Shown: piece by piece, positions 34,997 to 55,303 of the stretch
Position numbering within the stretch: position 1 is the stretch's first letter
How the letters are laid out: every line of letters begins with the position of its first letter
DNA from: Hymenoscyphus infarciens
Taxonomy: Eukaryota; Ascomycota; Leotiomycetes; Helotiales; Helotiaceae
Direction of reading: 5' to 3'
NCBI GenBank assembly: GCA_001414345.1
Contig: LLCB01000140.1
Coordinates: forward strand, 1-64,000
Length of the DNA: 64,000 nt
Program-made: the position numbers and the translations under genes
The notes under the pieces: model-generated
The model's database searches: none
Told to the model about the DNA's origin: nothing
What the model saw: only the letters and a program-made list of their open reading frames with translations

Positions 34997-37900
34997 AACC
35001 TAATAACACTCTTATCTATTTATCGAGGATACCTTTGAAGCGTAGTAAACAAGTTGCTTATAAGAGCGTTATTACTAAGGCTGGTAATAGAGCTGCTAAG
35101 GCGCTTCGAGCTTAACTAGCAGAAGACGATAATATTAAAGATAATAAGCGCGATAGACGAGTTAGCGAAGTATACTATAACACTTAAGCAGCTATATAAG
35201 TACAATATACTGCCTAGGACGCTACTACTAATTAAGGTAATACTATAAACAGCGCTCGCTATCTGTAACGGCACGAAATACACACAACTACAGTAGAGGC
35301 ATATGGGAGTGCGTATGGCAGAATGACGTATGTAGATACTAGGCTCTGATACGGAAGAAAAGGCTAAACTGGCCTTTTCTGACTCTAGGAGTAGGCAGCT
35401 ATATACAAGAGGTTTCGGACAATACAAAAAGGGGTACGAAGCCGAACAACGACATACGTCGGCTAATACAAAAGCCCGAACCCTACGAAGTACGTCCGAA
35501 AGTCCGGACGGACGTACGGACGTAACCTTCCTAAATTAGACAATGCAAAACAACAACTACCGAAAGCTAATATATACGGCATATGCCACGTAATATCGGC
35601 TATACAGGACGGCATGCCGTCACACTATCCGGCTTATCAAAGAAGATAAGTATAGTAGAACCAGGGTTAAGCTTAAGATAATAATAGGATAGACTTCTAT
35701 CTATGAGGTAGAGGCGACAGCGACGACGACGGCGACGATAATAATAATAATAGTATTAATAAACTCTCTTTCTAAGACTCTATCTAAGTAAGTAGGCTAA
35801 ATAACCCTCTTCTCTTTTAAGGTAACTAATACCCTTAAGTTAATAGATATATAGGTAGATATAATAGTAGATACTAGGGTTATATAAGAGGACTATTTAA
35901 TAGAAGATACTCTTAGAGCTTTGCTCTTAGATATTCTTAGAAATACTCTTAGGGCTTTCTCTAGAGTAACTTCGGTTAAGGCAACTTTGGCATAAGATAC
36001 TCTAACTTTCAGAGCCTCTAGGGTTTTTAGAGCTACTTATAAGCTAATTTTAGCGTAGGATACTCTTATAACTTTAGTGCTACTACCTAGGGTAACCTAG
36101 CGAGAGTTCTAGAGCTTAGCTAGAGTAATTAAGGTAATATTACTATACTAGTTACTAATTAAAAAGTAGATAAGTAGAGCTAATAATTTAATATACTAGG
36201 AGAAGAGATAGTATATACTAATAATACTTAATAGACTAACCTCTCTCCTTATTAGGAAGTACTACTAATAGGTAAAGGAATTAATCTAGAAGGGAATCTA
36301 TTAGAAGGAATATTAGTAGCGAATAATAATAGTAAGAATATCCTCTCTTATATACTTAGTATAATTAATAGCCTCTCTTTAAAGTATAAGAAGTACTTAA
36401 TATAAATTATATAAGGTATATTTAAGCTAAGAGATCTCTACTACTTAGATAATAATACTTCTTTAATTAACGATAACGAAAGTACTATCTCCTTTAATAA
36501 GAAAGCTAGTATACTAAATATTAGAGCGAAGAAGACGTTAAAGGTCTTTAGATCTAATACTACTAAGTAGTTCTATTACTTTCTAGTATATACTATATAT
36601 ATAATCTTCTTATTTAGAAAGGGCATCTACGTTTAGCTTAATAACTTTAACTATAGAATTATAGGCTTAGCTAAGAATTATACCTAAGTAGAGATAATCT
36701 AATTAGTACTCTTCTAATAAGAAAAGGTAGTTAGTAGAGGTAGATTAAGAGAGGTAGAATTATAAAAGATACCTAAGAGTATAATTACTTAATACTATTA
36801 GATAAGAAGACTAGGCTACGGCGGCGGTGGAGGAGAAGGAAGAGAGAGTTATTAAAGTTATAATTAAGATAGTAATATCTCTTTATAGACGTGCTTTAAA
36901 GTAAGTAAACTAGAAGGTTATAAGAATCTAAATTATACTTAAATCTATCTACTAAAAGAGGATAATAAAAGTAATAAGAAGGAGATAAGGAAGAGCTAAG
37001 AAGTTAATATAAGAGAGATAATAGATAGAGACTATAGTAGTACTAATAAAGATCTTTTACTCTAATTTATATCTTCTTATCTATACTCTTCTATACTTAT
37101 TCGATTAAATACTATAGTATTCTTCTCTTTATATAATATATTAAAACTGCTACTAAATATATTACTCTTCTTATTATCTCCTAAGATATAGAAGGCACTA
37201 TTACTCTAATATCTTAATTGTTTACTTCTAGAAAACATTGATAATATACTTTAATTTAAGATGTTAATTAAGTATAAGAGCTTAGAAGTTTTATATATAT
37301 TAAAGAACCTCTTATTAGCTACTAAATTTAATAAGCTTTTAACTTTAAAAGTAAGAGACGATTTAAAAGCTAGCTTAATTAAGAAAGTTAATCTATACTA
37401 GAGAGCATCTTTTATAGCTTCTCTACTTAGTTTTATACTTAAACTAAAGCTTAATAGTAATCGACGCTAAATATACTATTTATTCTACTTTAAAGGCTAC
37501 TTAATAAATTATTATATATTAGATAAGTATACGTATCTAAAGTACGTCTCCTTCTAGAAGGTATTAGCTATAGTATAAGAAGCTAGCTAAGGGTATATAA
37601 TACTTAAAAGAGATATATCTAATACTTTTCGAATAGTACTAATTATATTATAAATTCGCTAGCTTTTAGGTTTCTAATAGAAAGGGATTTATTATACTTA
37701 TATAGTACTACTCTTTAGTCTTGCTATAGTACTATTTATCTTTAATATCTTTATAGAAGCTCTTAAATAGATAATATAGTTATATTTAGAGTAGTATATT
37801 ATAAGCTACTATTTAGATAACGAGTTTACTATATTTAAAGCTATTAAAGCTACGTCTTAATTCCTTAAGAAATAAGCTATAAAGTATAAGACTCTTACTT

Positions 37901-39983
37901 AAATATTAGGTATACTAATTAATAATAAAAAGAGCGCCTAAGATACACTCTTAGAAGTAATAGAGTACCTAATAGATACTATTACTTTTAAAGCTTCTAT
38001 ACCGCTAGAAAAGCTAGTTAAGATAAAGCTTAAGATACGCTAATTTATTAACTATAGGAGTATTACCTATAATAAGCTTAAATCGCTTACTAGCTTCTTA
38101 TCTTTTTACGCCTCTATAGTATAATTAAACTAGGCCTTTTACTATAACTTCTAGATATTTATATATATATAGCTTAACTACGTACCTTATATAGAAAGGA
38201 GGCGCCTCTTAAAGGAAGTCTAAGAGAACCTTAGATAGTAGAATAAGATATTACCGCGGTTCGACAGCATATACTTCTTTAATAATATCTACTTATATAT
38301 ATACTTTTTTTATAATACCTCTATTAAAGGTCTAGAGGCCTTCTTTTTAAAAGTAAACAATCTAAGATATATTTGGTAAGAGTATATATATATATTATTA
38401 AAAGAATACGCTCTTTAGTTACCTCTCCTAGAGATTAGAAAGAACTCTTAATTCGATATAAATATCTTTAAGATTAAGATAATAAGAGCATCCTTTGAAC
38501 GATAGAGAGAAGTATAGATAACAAAGAAGGTAATTATCTATATAGTTAATACTACTATATACTTTAAGCAGTTCTTAAGATACCTCTACTAAAATCGCCT
38601 CTTATAAGCTACTTTACGCCTAGCCGTCTAATTCGATATTAATATATAATTAGAGTATATACTAGGAGTAAATAATATCTTAGTAGATACTCTCTTATAT
38701 AATTTATATAGAATAGTAGCTAATTAGTACTTATACTAGTAGTCTCTTAATTTAATAATCTCTCTCTTAATTACCTTAAATACGTAAAAGACAAAGTTAG
38801 AATATCTAAGATATATATAAAGCTCCTTTATTATAGCCTCTTATTAAACACTCGAAAGGTATATAACACGTATATATACTCTTTTAAGAGGTTCTAAGTT
38901 AAGAGACTCTAGTAACCGTAGCTAGCGATAACTTTAGCACTTTATAAGTAAGTTTTAAGAAGAGTATATAGTAGGATCGGTTAAGGACTTTTAAAGGCGG
39001 ATTCTATATAAATTAGACTTTCTATAATTCGATTAATATACGTAAAGTATAACCTAGATCTAAAACTATTTAAGTCCTTACTTTTATAACGAATTATAGT
39101 AGGCGTTCAAGCAATATAGAGCTCTTATAAGAAGAAGAAGACAGAGCCTTTATTAATATTATAATTATACTAGATTACCTCTTAAGCTCTAGAGGCTAGG
39201 CCTCGAGTCTTATAGCTAGAATAGATCAATAGCCTTAACTTCAAAGCTATTATAAAGCTAGCTTTTATAGGATTCCTTTATACTATAGAGATTACGTATA
39301 AAGACGCTAATTTAGTTAACTATAGAGTATTTATATATATACGTCTTTAATAACAGGATATTACTTTTACTAAGGAAGATGAATATATAATTATATATCT
39401 ATAATCAAGTAAATTAGACTACGAGTATATAGAGGTAGAGATATTAGTATTAGGTATAGGATTATCTACCTACTCTATAGTAGTACTTCAAGTACTATTT
39501 ACTCTCGATTCTTAACCTTCTATAGTATTACTCTTTTACTAAGAGAGCGGCTCCTTTATAAAAAACTAATATATTAGCTCTTTATACTACTACCTTTAAA
39601 TAGTTAGCGTTAGTAATAGTATATTATATTTAAAACATAGTCTATATAGAGGTACTATATAATATACTTTTAATAATAGAGTATTAGATATAGATATTTA
39701 GATACTTAGAAGGTAGACTTCGAATACTTTTAAGAGGTACTTTACTCTAAGCTATTAGAAGTAATACCTTTTAAATAGGCGCTTTTTAATAAGTAGAGCT
39801 CTCCCTCTTCTAGCCTAGTAGGCTTTAGAAGACCTCTATAGTTAGTAGGTGGCATATTCTCTATTATAACTATGTTATATTACTATTTATACTACTTATA
39901 GTCCTTTTTACTTTTAAAAAGCCTTATCCTTTCTTATATTTATAGTAGCTTCTCTTTAATCAGTTAAGTAACCTCTCTTAAGG

Positions 39984-40163
39984 TAGCTAATAGTACTTAC
40001 TCTTTTTACTCTTATATTAGTAAGATGCTTAGAGAGCCTCTTAATTAGCTTAAAAAGAAGGTATATAAGAGAGTATAGAGTAAGATACTAGAAGCTAGCT
40101 AGTAAATATAGAAATTCTTAAAATAGCCTTAAATACGTATATATAACGAAAAGTAATAAATAA
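39984..40163 (+). repeat. 180-nt direct repeat, copy 1
   Basis: It aligns gap-free with 40389-40568 at an offset of 405 nt, with mainly C-to-T/G-to-A differences. It abuts the right LTR-like repeat. Confidence 0.75.
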
Positions 40164-40311
40164 AAAGAGTTTATAGTAAATTAAGAAATCAGCTTATTAA
40201 ATAAGAAGAAGGCATATATATATATATCTCCTCTTATGCCAAGTAACCTTTATTCTACTAATAACACTTCCTATTACTTTTAACGTCTTATTTAGTATTA
40301 AGCTCTTTTTT
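40157..40311 (+). repeat. LTR-like direct repeat, right copy
   Basis: This is the partner of 34842-34996, offset exactly 5315 nt. It carries more A/T than the left copy, consistent with heavier RIP. Confidence 0.75.
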
Positions 40312-40388
40312 GACTCTACCCTCGTACCCCTTTATAATATGCTTACTAGGATTAGTTAGTACTTTTTTAGCCTCTTAAATAAATGCGA

Positions 40389-40568
40389 TAGCTAATAGTA
40401 CTTACTCTTTTCACCCTTATATTAGTAAGATACTTAGAGAGCCTCTTAATTAGCTTAAAAAGAAGGTATATAAGAGAGTATAGAGTGAGATACTAGAAGC
40501 TAGCTAGCAAATACAGAAATTCGCAAAATAGCCTTAAATACGTATATGTGACGAAAAGCGATAAATAA
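40389..40568 (+). repeat. 180-nt direct repeat, copy 2
   Basis: This is the partner of 39984-40163. It runs directly into a truncated, direct-orientation copy of the inner TIR sequence (about 40563-40700). Confidence 0.75.
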
Positions 40569-40830
40569 TCGTAAATACCTAGAATATCTCTTAAATTACT
40601 TGAAAAGTAACTGCTCTATCCTTTAAATAATACCTCTTAAAAATAGAGGTATTCTAGTCAGAAAAGAGGGATATTTGAGTTAGTTTATACTTTTTCTCTA
40701 TAGTAATTAACACTTTTATCCTCTAAATTAATTAAAAAGTGACTATTCTATCCCTTAAATAAGACCCCTTAGAAATGAGAGTATTCTAGTCAGAAAAGAG
40801 GGATATTTGAGTCAGTTATCATTCACTGTT
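40563..40830 (+). repeat. Two direct copies of the TIR sequence
   Basis: A truncated copy (about 40563-40700) and a fuller copy starting at 40701 (TAGTAATTAACAC...) repeat the same block, which includes TCTAGTCAGAAAAGAGGGAT. Both are inverted relative to the right end of the element at 41068-41234. Confidence 0.75.
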
Positions 40831-41067
40831 TTTACTATATTACGCCACCCATTTTTTAGTGAATTGAAGCTGGTACCTATATAATATTAAGCCTTAAGAA
40901 ATCGTTGATTACTTAGTAAGTAATAAAAGCCGTAAGCGAAAGGATCGAGGATATTAGGCTTAACCAAAGCTCTTGAGAGTTGGGTTACGTAGTTGTAAGT
41001 AGATAGTACGTAAGTAGGTTAATTTACTATATTTATTGATTTTTAGTATATTAGTATAAGGAAACTA

Positions 41068-41234
41068 ATAAATAGAGAAAAAGTATAAACTGACTTAAAT
41101 ATCCCTCTTTTCTGACTAGAATACCTCTATTTTTAAGGGGTATTATTTAAGGGATAGAACAGTCACTTTTTAGTTAATTTAGAGGATATTCTAGGTATTT
41201 ACGATTATTTAGAGGATAAAAGTGTTAATTACCG
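41068..41234 (-). repeat. Right terminal inverted repeat
   Basis: The reverse complement matches the left terminus (34819 onward, about 30 nt) and the internal direct copies at 40563-40830 (over 100 nt). It ends exactly at the 9-bp duplication. Confidence 0.8.
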
Positions 41235-41243
41235 TTCATTTTA
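41235..41243 (+). repeat. Target-site duplication, right
   Basis: TTCATTTTA, identical to 34810-34818. Confidence 0.85.
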
Positions 41244-42176
41244 TAACTTACCAACTACTACCGACTAACCATTTTTCCACTAAGCTACACTAACTCTTCT
41301 ATCTATATCAAGTTACTAAAGAACTACTTAAATAGTACCACCTTAGCTAAGCCGCGCCCTCTCACTTTACTTGGAATTTCTTCATCCTTTCTCTAAAACT
41401 CTAACTCTAAAGAGATAAAAGCTTCATATCTAATAGTAAGACCAAGCAATAGAGCATAGTAGAAGCTCACCAGTCTCATAACCTAGCGAACCTTCGATTA
41501 AAACCCCGTATTGCTCTTTAGAATTCCCTTTTCTTTCTCTGCTAAACGTAAGTTTTAGGCGTTATAGTTTTCATCGAGTCTTTTTTTCTGGATATGTTTT
41601 GGGAGCTCAGAGAAAGATAGCTGAGGGGATGAAGAGAGAGAGAGGGGGTAGAATAAAGTACTCCAAGCCGTATTTAGTAAATTTAAGTTTCTACTACTTG
41701 GTTTTAATTTGATGGATCTCGGCTCTAGTCTCGTATGCTAGAAAAGTTTATTGCTTATTTCGCAGTTGAAGCTCTCTCATTCCTCGCAAGTTACGAAAAA
41801 GCTATGAGAGAACTTGGATGGTACGGAGAGGTAGCTATTACTTTATAACGACACCACATTTCTAACTACTCGAATTTTATTTCAGATACGCAAGACCATC
41901 ATCCGCGAGTTTCTAGAAGGAATAAGGATTTCAATCTGTACTTCTCTCAGATCTTCTCATGTTGTAGCTCTTTCATAAGACAAACGTGTCAAGTAAAAGG
42001 TACACGTCTACAGAATAAGGAAACTCTCCCTACTCGCAAGACCTTCCGAAATTCTGCGTCTCAAATGTCCCAAGGTATGTAAATTCAAACCACCCACCAC
42101 AAATACATACAGAAAGAACGAAATAGGTACACACTCCCCTGCTTCGCATCGCACGACCAACCGTTCAGCTGCTAGG
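41244..42176. other. Intergenic, element to esterase 3' end
   Basis: No gene is seen. Base composition returns to normal over this stretch. A GAGA-rich run lies near 41633-41648. Confidence 0.55.
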
Positions 42177-44009
42177 TTAGATCCCATAAACGCCCTTAGC
42201 ATTCTCCCAAATCCACTGCATCGCCTCCGCCCGATACGAATCCACCTCAACCGACCCCTTGCTCCCGCCAAAAACAATATTGCTCCCCACCCCACCCTGA
42301 CTAACATCATAAACGGGCCACTCCACGCCCCCCTCAACCGTCGGCTCCCCCGTGGCAATAAAACTCACCCATCGCTCACTCATCTCCTTGGCCAACGCGA
42401 TCTTGCCGCTATCCAACCCCGCAAAAGGGTTGGTCGCGTAGCCCAATCCGTTGACGTTGTCGAAGACGAAGGATACGTCCTGGAAATGCTCCGCTCCGTT
42501 GCCGGGGCCTGCGGCGGCCGTGGTGACGTCCCATCTGTAGGCCCAGGATTTCACGCCGTTTCGCGACCATGCGTGGTTGGAGGCTCGTCGTGTGACGTGC
42601 ATTGAGAGGTCGCCAAAGTAGGCCCTAACTCTTCTGTATGCCGTGCCTAGAGTCTGGAAATCCGTCGAGTTTGCGGAATAAGGGATTGTGGAGAGGGAAG
42701 GGATACCAATCGCAGGAATATCGGGGTACAGAGCTGATAGTGTAGTTGCTGCGGTACCATTAATCCCTGATATATTCAGGATGGCGAGGAAATCAGCTTC
42801 GGTGTTACATGGTGGAGAACGAGGAGCGAAAGAAGATCCTTCATCGGAGTTGGAACCGATGAGGAGGGGAACGGGGACGAAGTTGCCGGAGTTGAGCTGG
42901 CTTGATCCTTCTGTGACTATGAAGTCGTTGTCTATCATGTGGGGGAAGGGACCGGGGTTCGAAGCTGTGGTGTTGATGGCGTTGTTCAACTGCTCGAATG
43001 GTAAAGCTCGAAGACACTCTAGAGATGAAGTGGTGGATGTAGCCTCACAGCCTGCTCGAGAGACTACGAGGTCATAGGCTGTTTGGTAGTTGGTGCTGTT
43101 ATAACTTTGATCTCCGTTTGTGACGAAGAAACGAACGGCTGGGCCACCGGATTGAGCGATGGCGCCTTTGAAAAGCTTGTCATCTCGTCCTAGATGGATA
43201 AATATTAGAACCACTTCCCCTATCACAGCTCCCGGAAAGGAGGACATACCATTATAAGCCAAAAGCTGGGCCCCAACACTAGCAGCCCCAGCACTCTCAC
43301 CCCATATAGTAACATCAGCCGGGGAACCACCAAAAGCAGCGATGTTCTCCTGAATCCAATGCAACGCCAACCTCTGATCCCTAAAGCCGAGATTCGTGCT
43401 CCCCTCCTTCAAAATCTCGTCTCCGCCCAGGAAACCCCACGCAGAAAGACGATATTGGATAGACACAGCAATGATAGGAGTTCCCAAGTCTACACTATTT
43501 TGAACAATGAAACTGGAGTTGTAACGAGGGTCGTTGTTCCCACCCATAAAGAGACCACCTCCATGGATCCAGACTGCTACCGGGAGAGGAGTGGCAGGGT
43601 CGACATTCGAAGGTCGCACGACTTGGAGGTAGAGACAATCTTCCGACAGTTCGTGGCCGGCGTCATCTCCTCCATAGCCGACACAAAATGGTAGATTCTG
43701 CTCTGTCGCTGAACGAGTCTCCGTCCATGTCTCATTCAAACTTTTGGGAACCCGGAAACGGAGATCGTCAACCGGTGGCTAAACAAGCAGGTTAGTAAAA
43801 GATGAAGAGAGGAGATGTGGAGAGGGAAGTACCTGAGCATAAGGAATCCCAAAGAAGAAATCCTGGTTATAAGCCTCATTATGCACCCCCACATAACTCC
43901 CATTCTTAACCGTCACAACAGGAGCAGCTACCTGCCTCGCAGGTATAAGAGCAGGCGAAGCCACACAAACACTCGCAACAGTGAGAACCTGGGATAACAA
44001 AGACAGCAT
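42177..44009 (-). CDS. Secreted type-B carboxylesterase/lipase
   Basis: Three exons (44009-43833, 43778-43250, 43189-42177) give 572 aa, typical for the COesterase family. The ATG at 44009 begins a hydrophobic signal peptide (LLSQVLTVASVCVASPAL), so the protein is secreted. The sequence shows FGIPYAQPPVDDLRF, the EDCLYLQV word, the oxyanion-hole HGGG (about 131-134) and the nucleophile elbow GESAGA (Ser ~221). An acidic NSDEGSSF region and the His in GAEHFQDV complete a Ser-Glu-His triad. Several Asn-X-Ser/Thr sites fit secretion. The second intron (60 nt) is a stop-free multiple of three. The substrate is unknown. It lies beyond the decayed element and has no CGG-N4-CCG site that I noticed, so I do not place it in the PKS cluster. 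Confidence 0.93.
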
Positions 44010-44867
44010 TTTGAAAAAACAGGCTGAGGACGAACAAAACAAAAAGTCAGAACTCCGAGGCAAGGAGACATTCTTATATACCTCCCCCCAAGTTTAAGCC
44101 AAAGCTGTAATCTAACATACATCCCCACATACCGGTGCTAAGGATCCGGAGCAAAATAACAAAAGAAGCATGTCATGTGGAAAAAGGTGCTTGCCAAAAG
44201 TGGAGAGAGTCAGTCCCCAAGCTCCCTTCAATAAGAAAAAACTATGGCCAAAGTGGAAATCAAGCAACTCGCTACCCAATCAACCATCCCCTCGGGAGTC
44301 AATCCCAAGGAAGTGTGCCAGTAGCAAGGAAGAGTCGCCTCTTCCCCGCGGGCAACCCGCCCCGCCCCGCACCCCAGGGGGAACTGGGGTAAAATATTCT
44401 CACTCCTACGAGTCCTACCCCCCCAAAAGTGGACATCAGGGTGGACGAAATCACAAATGTTATATGACTCGCGTGGAGGACCACCAATGGGCGATTTCCC
44501 GGCAACAAGAAACACGTTGATCGGTCGAAATTGGGTGCATGCGCAAAATGCGGGGAACATGCGGAGATCTCAACCGGCCCTTTTCTTTTGACAGGTTTGC
44601 CGAACGCGGAGATTTGGAGAACGAGGGGGACCGAAGTTTTTGGGGAAATAAGTCATGGGAAATGGAGGGAAAGACGAATTGGACTCACTACAAATTGTAT
44701 AAAATGTTCTTATTGAATCGAGGTTGTTATTAGTAGTGAGTAGTTTTGTAGTTAGCATAGGATAATATATTACCCAAACATGCGGTACCTGGCCATTTCA
44801 GTGGGACAAACTCTTGGAGATGCAAGACAGTCACACTTGCCATCCAACCTTTTGTTTCCCACTATAC
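44010..44867. other. Intergenic, esterase promoter and slx1 3' side
   Basis: No gene is supported. The left part is the esterase 5' region. A G+C-rich stretch lies around 44340-44390. Confidence 0.55.
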
Positions 44868-46336
44868 TCAATCTAGCACCTCCGCTTCATCCCAATCACT
44901 ATCCTCGATAATCCTGCCAAGCGCTGCACTTTTATGCGTGCGAGATGCGCCATTTTTCTGAGAAACATTGCTAGCCATACTGGTAACTGATTCCGTGTCT
45001 GACGCGTCATAATCATCTATGATATTCCAGTTGTCTCCTTCTGGTAGATTGGTGTTTCTCGTAGCGATATCCACCAAGTCGGCTTCTTCGTCTTCCAAGT
45101 CCGCTTCATTGTCGGACTCCTCTGCATCCGACTCTGGAATTATCGCCTGCGATGATGCTTTTCCTTTTCCCTTTCTGCTTCTCTTTACCTTCAGGAGCTT
45201 TTCTACCTCCTTTTGCCCTCTCATCCGGAGGCTCATCTCTTTGACGAGGTCGACCCAAATTAGTTCAGTCTTGCAACGGGGACAGTGACCCCGGACGGGA
45301 ACCAACTCGTCTTCGTTGTCTTGTAGAAAATGCTTTCCTAAGCAAGTTGTATGAGAAACAGCCTCACATCCCGAAGTCGGACAAACAATATGCATGCCTC
45401 CACCAGGTTCAAGTGGTTCATGACATACAGCACAGTCGCCTTCTCGTTCGAAATCGATAACATCCTTTGATTTGAGGACATGTTCTTTTTCGCCTGTAAA
45501 ATCAATTGGGACGTGTGACATGCGTGTATATATGGATTCTTGGCCAGGTTCCTTGCCAACGTCTTCGTCTGAAGCCTGGTCAATTTCCCTCCAAAAATCT
45601 TGTGTGATTGGAATAGAGTCTCTTATAGTCTCAGGAGTCGACTTGGTCCATTTTGTCCATGTGTTATAGACGTCCTTGGAGAAGAATCTTATTTCGAGAG
45701 GCCAGCGAGAGAAGGAAGGCGACCGAAGGAGGAGATGGAGATTGGACAACAATGACCCGACGGTATGCCGAGGTCTTTTTGGGTGGCCGGATCTCTTCTT
45801 TTGTGTTGCATGTTGGATTCGCTCTTCAGGGGCGATATGTAAAGTGATGTGTGGATTTTGCCATGCCCATCTGATAAAATTAGTGAATGAGCTTGAAGTG
45901 GGATTGCGGGGTGTCCAGGGAGGTTGATTGGGAGCCGAAATCGTGATTTCTTGACTAAGTAAACGAAGTTTTCCCGAGTTAAGAGACATTTAGCCTCATA
46001 TGCTCCACGTGACACCCCCAGCACGTGGTTTTCATACTTACTCAAATTGCAGAGCAGCTATATTACTTGGGAAGCCCGTAACAAGGCAAGCCATCTCCCA
46101 TGGCCTGGCTTTCTGGCGTGCTGTTCGAACCGCTCCTCCCTTTGTGAGACCATTGTGTTGGCGAAGTCGTCGTACTGAAGCGTGTTAGCATAAACAGCAA
46201 TTTCCATGGCGGCCAAGTGCTGCCAGGTGGGCTTACTTGGATTTGGAGTTGAGCCAACATAAACACTAGCGTGACTGACTGTCGACCTCAAAAGATAGCA
46301 GCAGTAAAAGGCTGGAATGGGACGGTCAAGAGGCAT
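44868..46336 (-). CDS. slx1: Structure-specific endonuclease catalytic subunit SLX1
   Basis: Three exons (46336-46237, 46174-46042, 45870-44868) give 411 aa. The N-terminal GIY-YIG nuclease domain (about aa 10-95) shows [48 protein letters not shown] and WAWQNPH. A C-terminal RING/PHD-like zinc module lies at about 224-277 ([28 protein letters not shown]). The remaining tail is acidic and low in complexity. SLX1 pairs with the SLX4 scaffold in the nucleus and cuts branched DNA such as 5' flaps, replication forks and Holliday junctions. Intron 2 (171 nt) is longer than usual here. Exon joins regenerate the conserved words in frame, so the model is secure. It is divergent from the KDM5-like gene, 1.9 kb away. 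Confidence 0.95.
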
Positions 46337-53858
<7,522 letters not shown>

Positions 53859-55303
53859 TTTACGACGATACGTCAGGATTGACGAGTGAAGCATCTCATG
53901 GCCTTTGTTACGATTGAGAGAGAAGGTCCGGCGTTACTAAAACAATGCCCGCTTGAAGGATGGGAGGCATTGTGGTTTTTTTCCATCTGGAGTTTTAGGG
54001 TTCACGGCATTGCATGAAAAATTCTATTTTCGAAAATAAGCGAATTGGGAGTCCAAAGGAATGTTTTTGATTTTTTTTCATGTACATTTCGCCCTCTCCT
54101 CAATCTGGATTTCCACCAGAAATTGTATTATTTTCGTTGCTTGGCTTTCTTGCATCTGTCTTTCTGGGGGAAATCATCCGTTTTCTTTTTTCCTTTGTTG
54201 CATTTTTGGAGAAGTGGGGATTGGGGTGGTAAAATTTCAGATGGGGGTGGTTTGTATTACCTAGATTTGATTTGCGGCTTGCTCTTTTCTTCTTTGCTAT
54301 GAGCGGAGGTCAAGTTTGGGGCCATTGGGGGGAGTGGGTGGGACATGGGAGAGGAAAGTACATAGTGAAGCGAATGAATGGAAAATAAAAAGAATATTTA
54401 AATATTGTTGATTGGCGATTGGTGATTGGTGATGTGGTTTTGTTTTTGATGCGTGGAACGAATCACTCTTACTAGAAATAGGTGTGATGATCCTTCCTCG
54501 TACACTCGTTTAATTGCCAAGAACTGTTATCTACGAGGGGCTTAGGATAATGGAAATAGAATTAGAATGTTTTACTGGAATATTTACGATTCACTGATAT
54601 AGTCTTATAGTTTGATTATTTTCTCGAATTCCTAGAATAGTTTTCGAGGGTGAGTGTGGATAATCTTCAGACGAACTTGACGAAGATTGGAAAGATTGAT
54701 AAATAGGTACGCCTCGTCGCCTCCTCTTCTCATCTACACAGTACACTGTAGAATTTTGATTCTAAAAAAATTGTAAATTTCTTTTACTCGTTAGGGCTAT
54801 CTAACCTGTCTTTTCATATGTCGATTTATCTGTTTGTCTGACTGTACAATCCGGTCCCGATCCCATTCTATGATGTCATGTCTTGTCTGTTTGTATATCT
54901 GTCCGTTTGACCATTTGTCCGTACACTCCGGTCCCGATCCCATTCTGTGATGTCTTGTCTGTTCCTTCTCCTTGCCTGGATGAATTACCTGTCCGTAAAT
55001 AAAGCAAGTGTAGTATCCCATTTCCTAGCTCTACGCCTTGTCATATCCTTGTCATATCCTTGTCTTATCCTTCTAGATTCAGGACAAAGATCTGGATTTG
55101 GGTTATTGCTTTATTTTGTGGATTATGGGAGTGGATGATGAGAGTGGATGCTGGGAGTGCATGGAGCTTTCATTCTAAGTCCCGTCTATACTTAGTATCT
55201 TCGTTTCCTCTCTACTGCCATCATCATCCGCTCTCCTCGCCACATCGTCTACTCGTCTACTCGTCCGCTCGACACGGAAAGTTCCGAAACGGATGGGGAG
55301 TGT
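53859..55303. other. Intergenic, KDM5 3' side to dehydrogenase 3' end
   Basis: Convergent 3' regions with T-rich tracts and no gene. A direct repeat including CCGGTCCCGATCCCATTCT occurs at about 54844-54891 and 54921-54963, with a 5-bp deletion in the second copy. Confidence 0.6.

Larger units (their letters stand above)
34819..41234. mobile_element. RIP-decayed TIR element, 6.4 kb, Mutator-like by TSD length
   Basis: The left end reads CGGTAATTGACACCTTTGTC. The right end, read inward on the other strand, is CGGTAATTAACACTTTTATC, differing only by C-to-T/G-to-A changes. Both ends abut the same 9-bp duplication, TTCATTTTA, which is expected for Mutator-like DNA transposons (8-11 bp; 9 typical). 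The interior is strongly AT-rich with stops in every frame, the footprint of repeat-induced point mutation, so no transposase can be read. LTR-like direct repeats lie inside, so the block is probably a nested composite. No intact gene remains. Confidence 0.75.

Noticed and set aside
34819..41234. Short frames inside the AT-rich block as genes
   Set aside because: Stops occur in all frames and codons are saturated with AT; nothing coding survives.
42177..44009. Carboxylesterase as the PKS release enzyme
   Set aside because: It has a signal peptide and lies beyond the decayed element; PKS release would have to happen in the cytosol.
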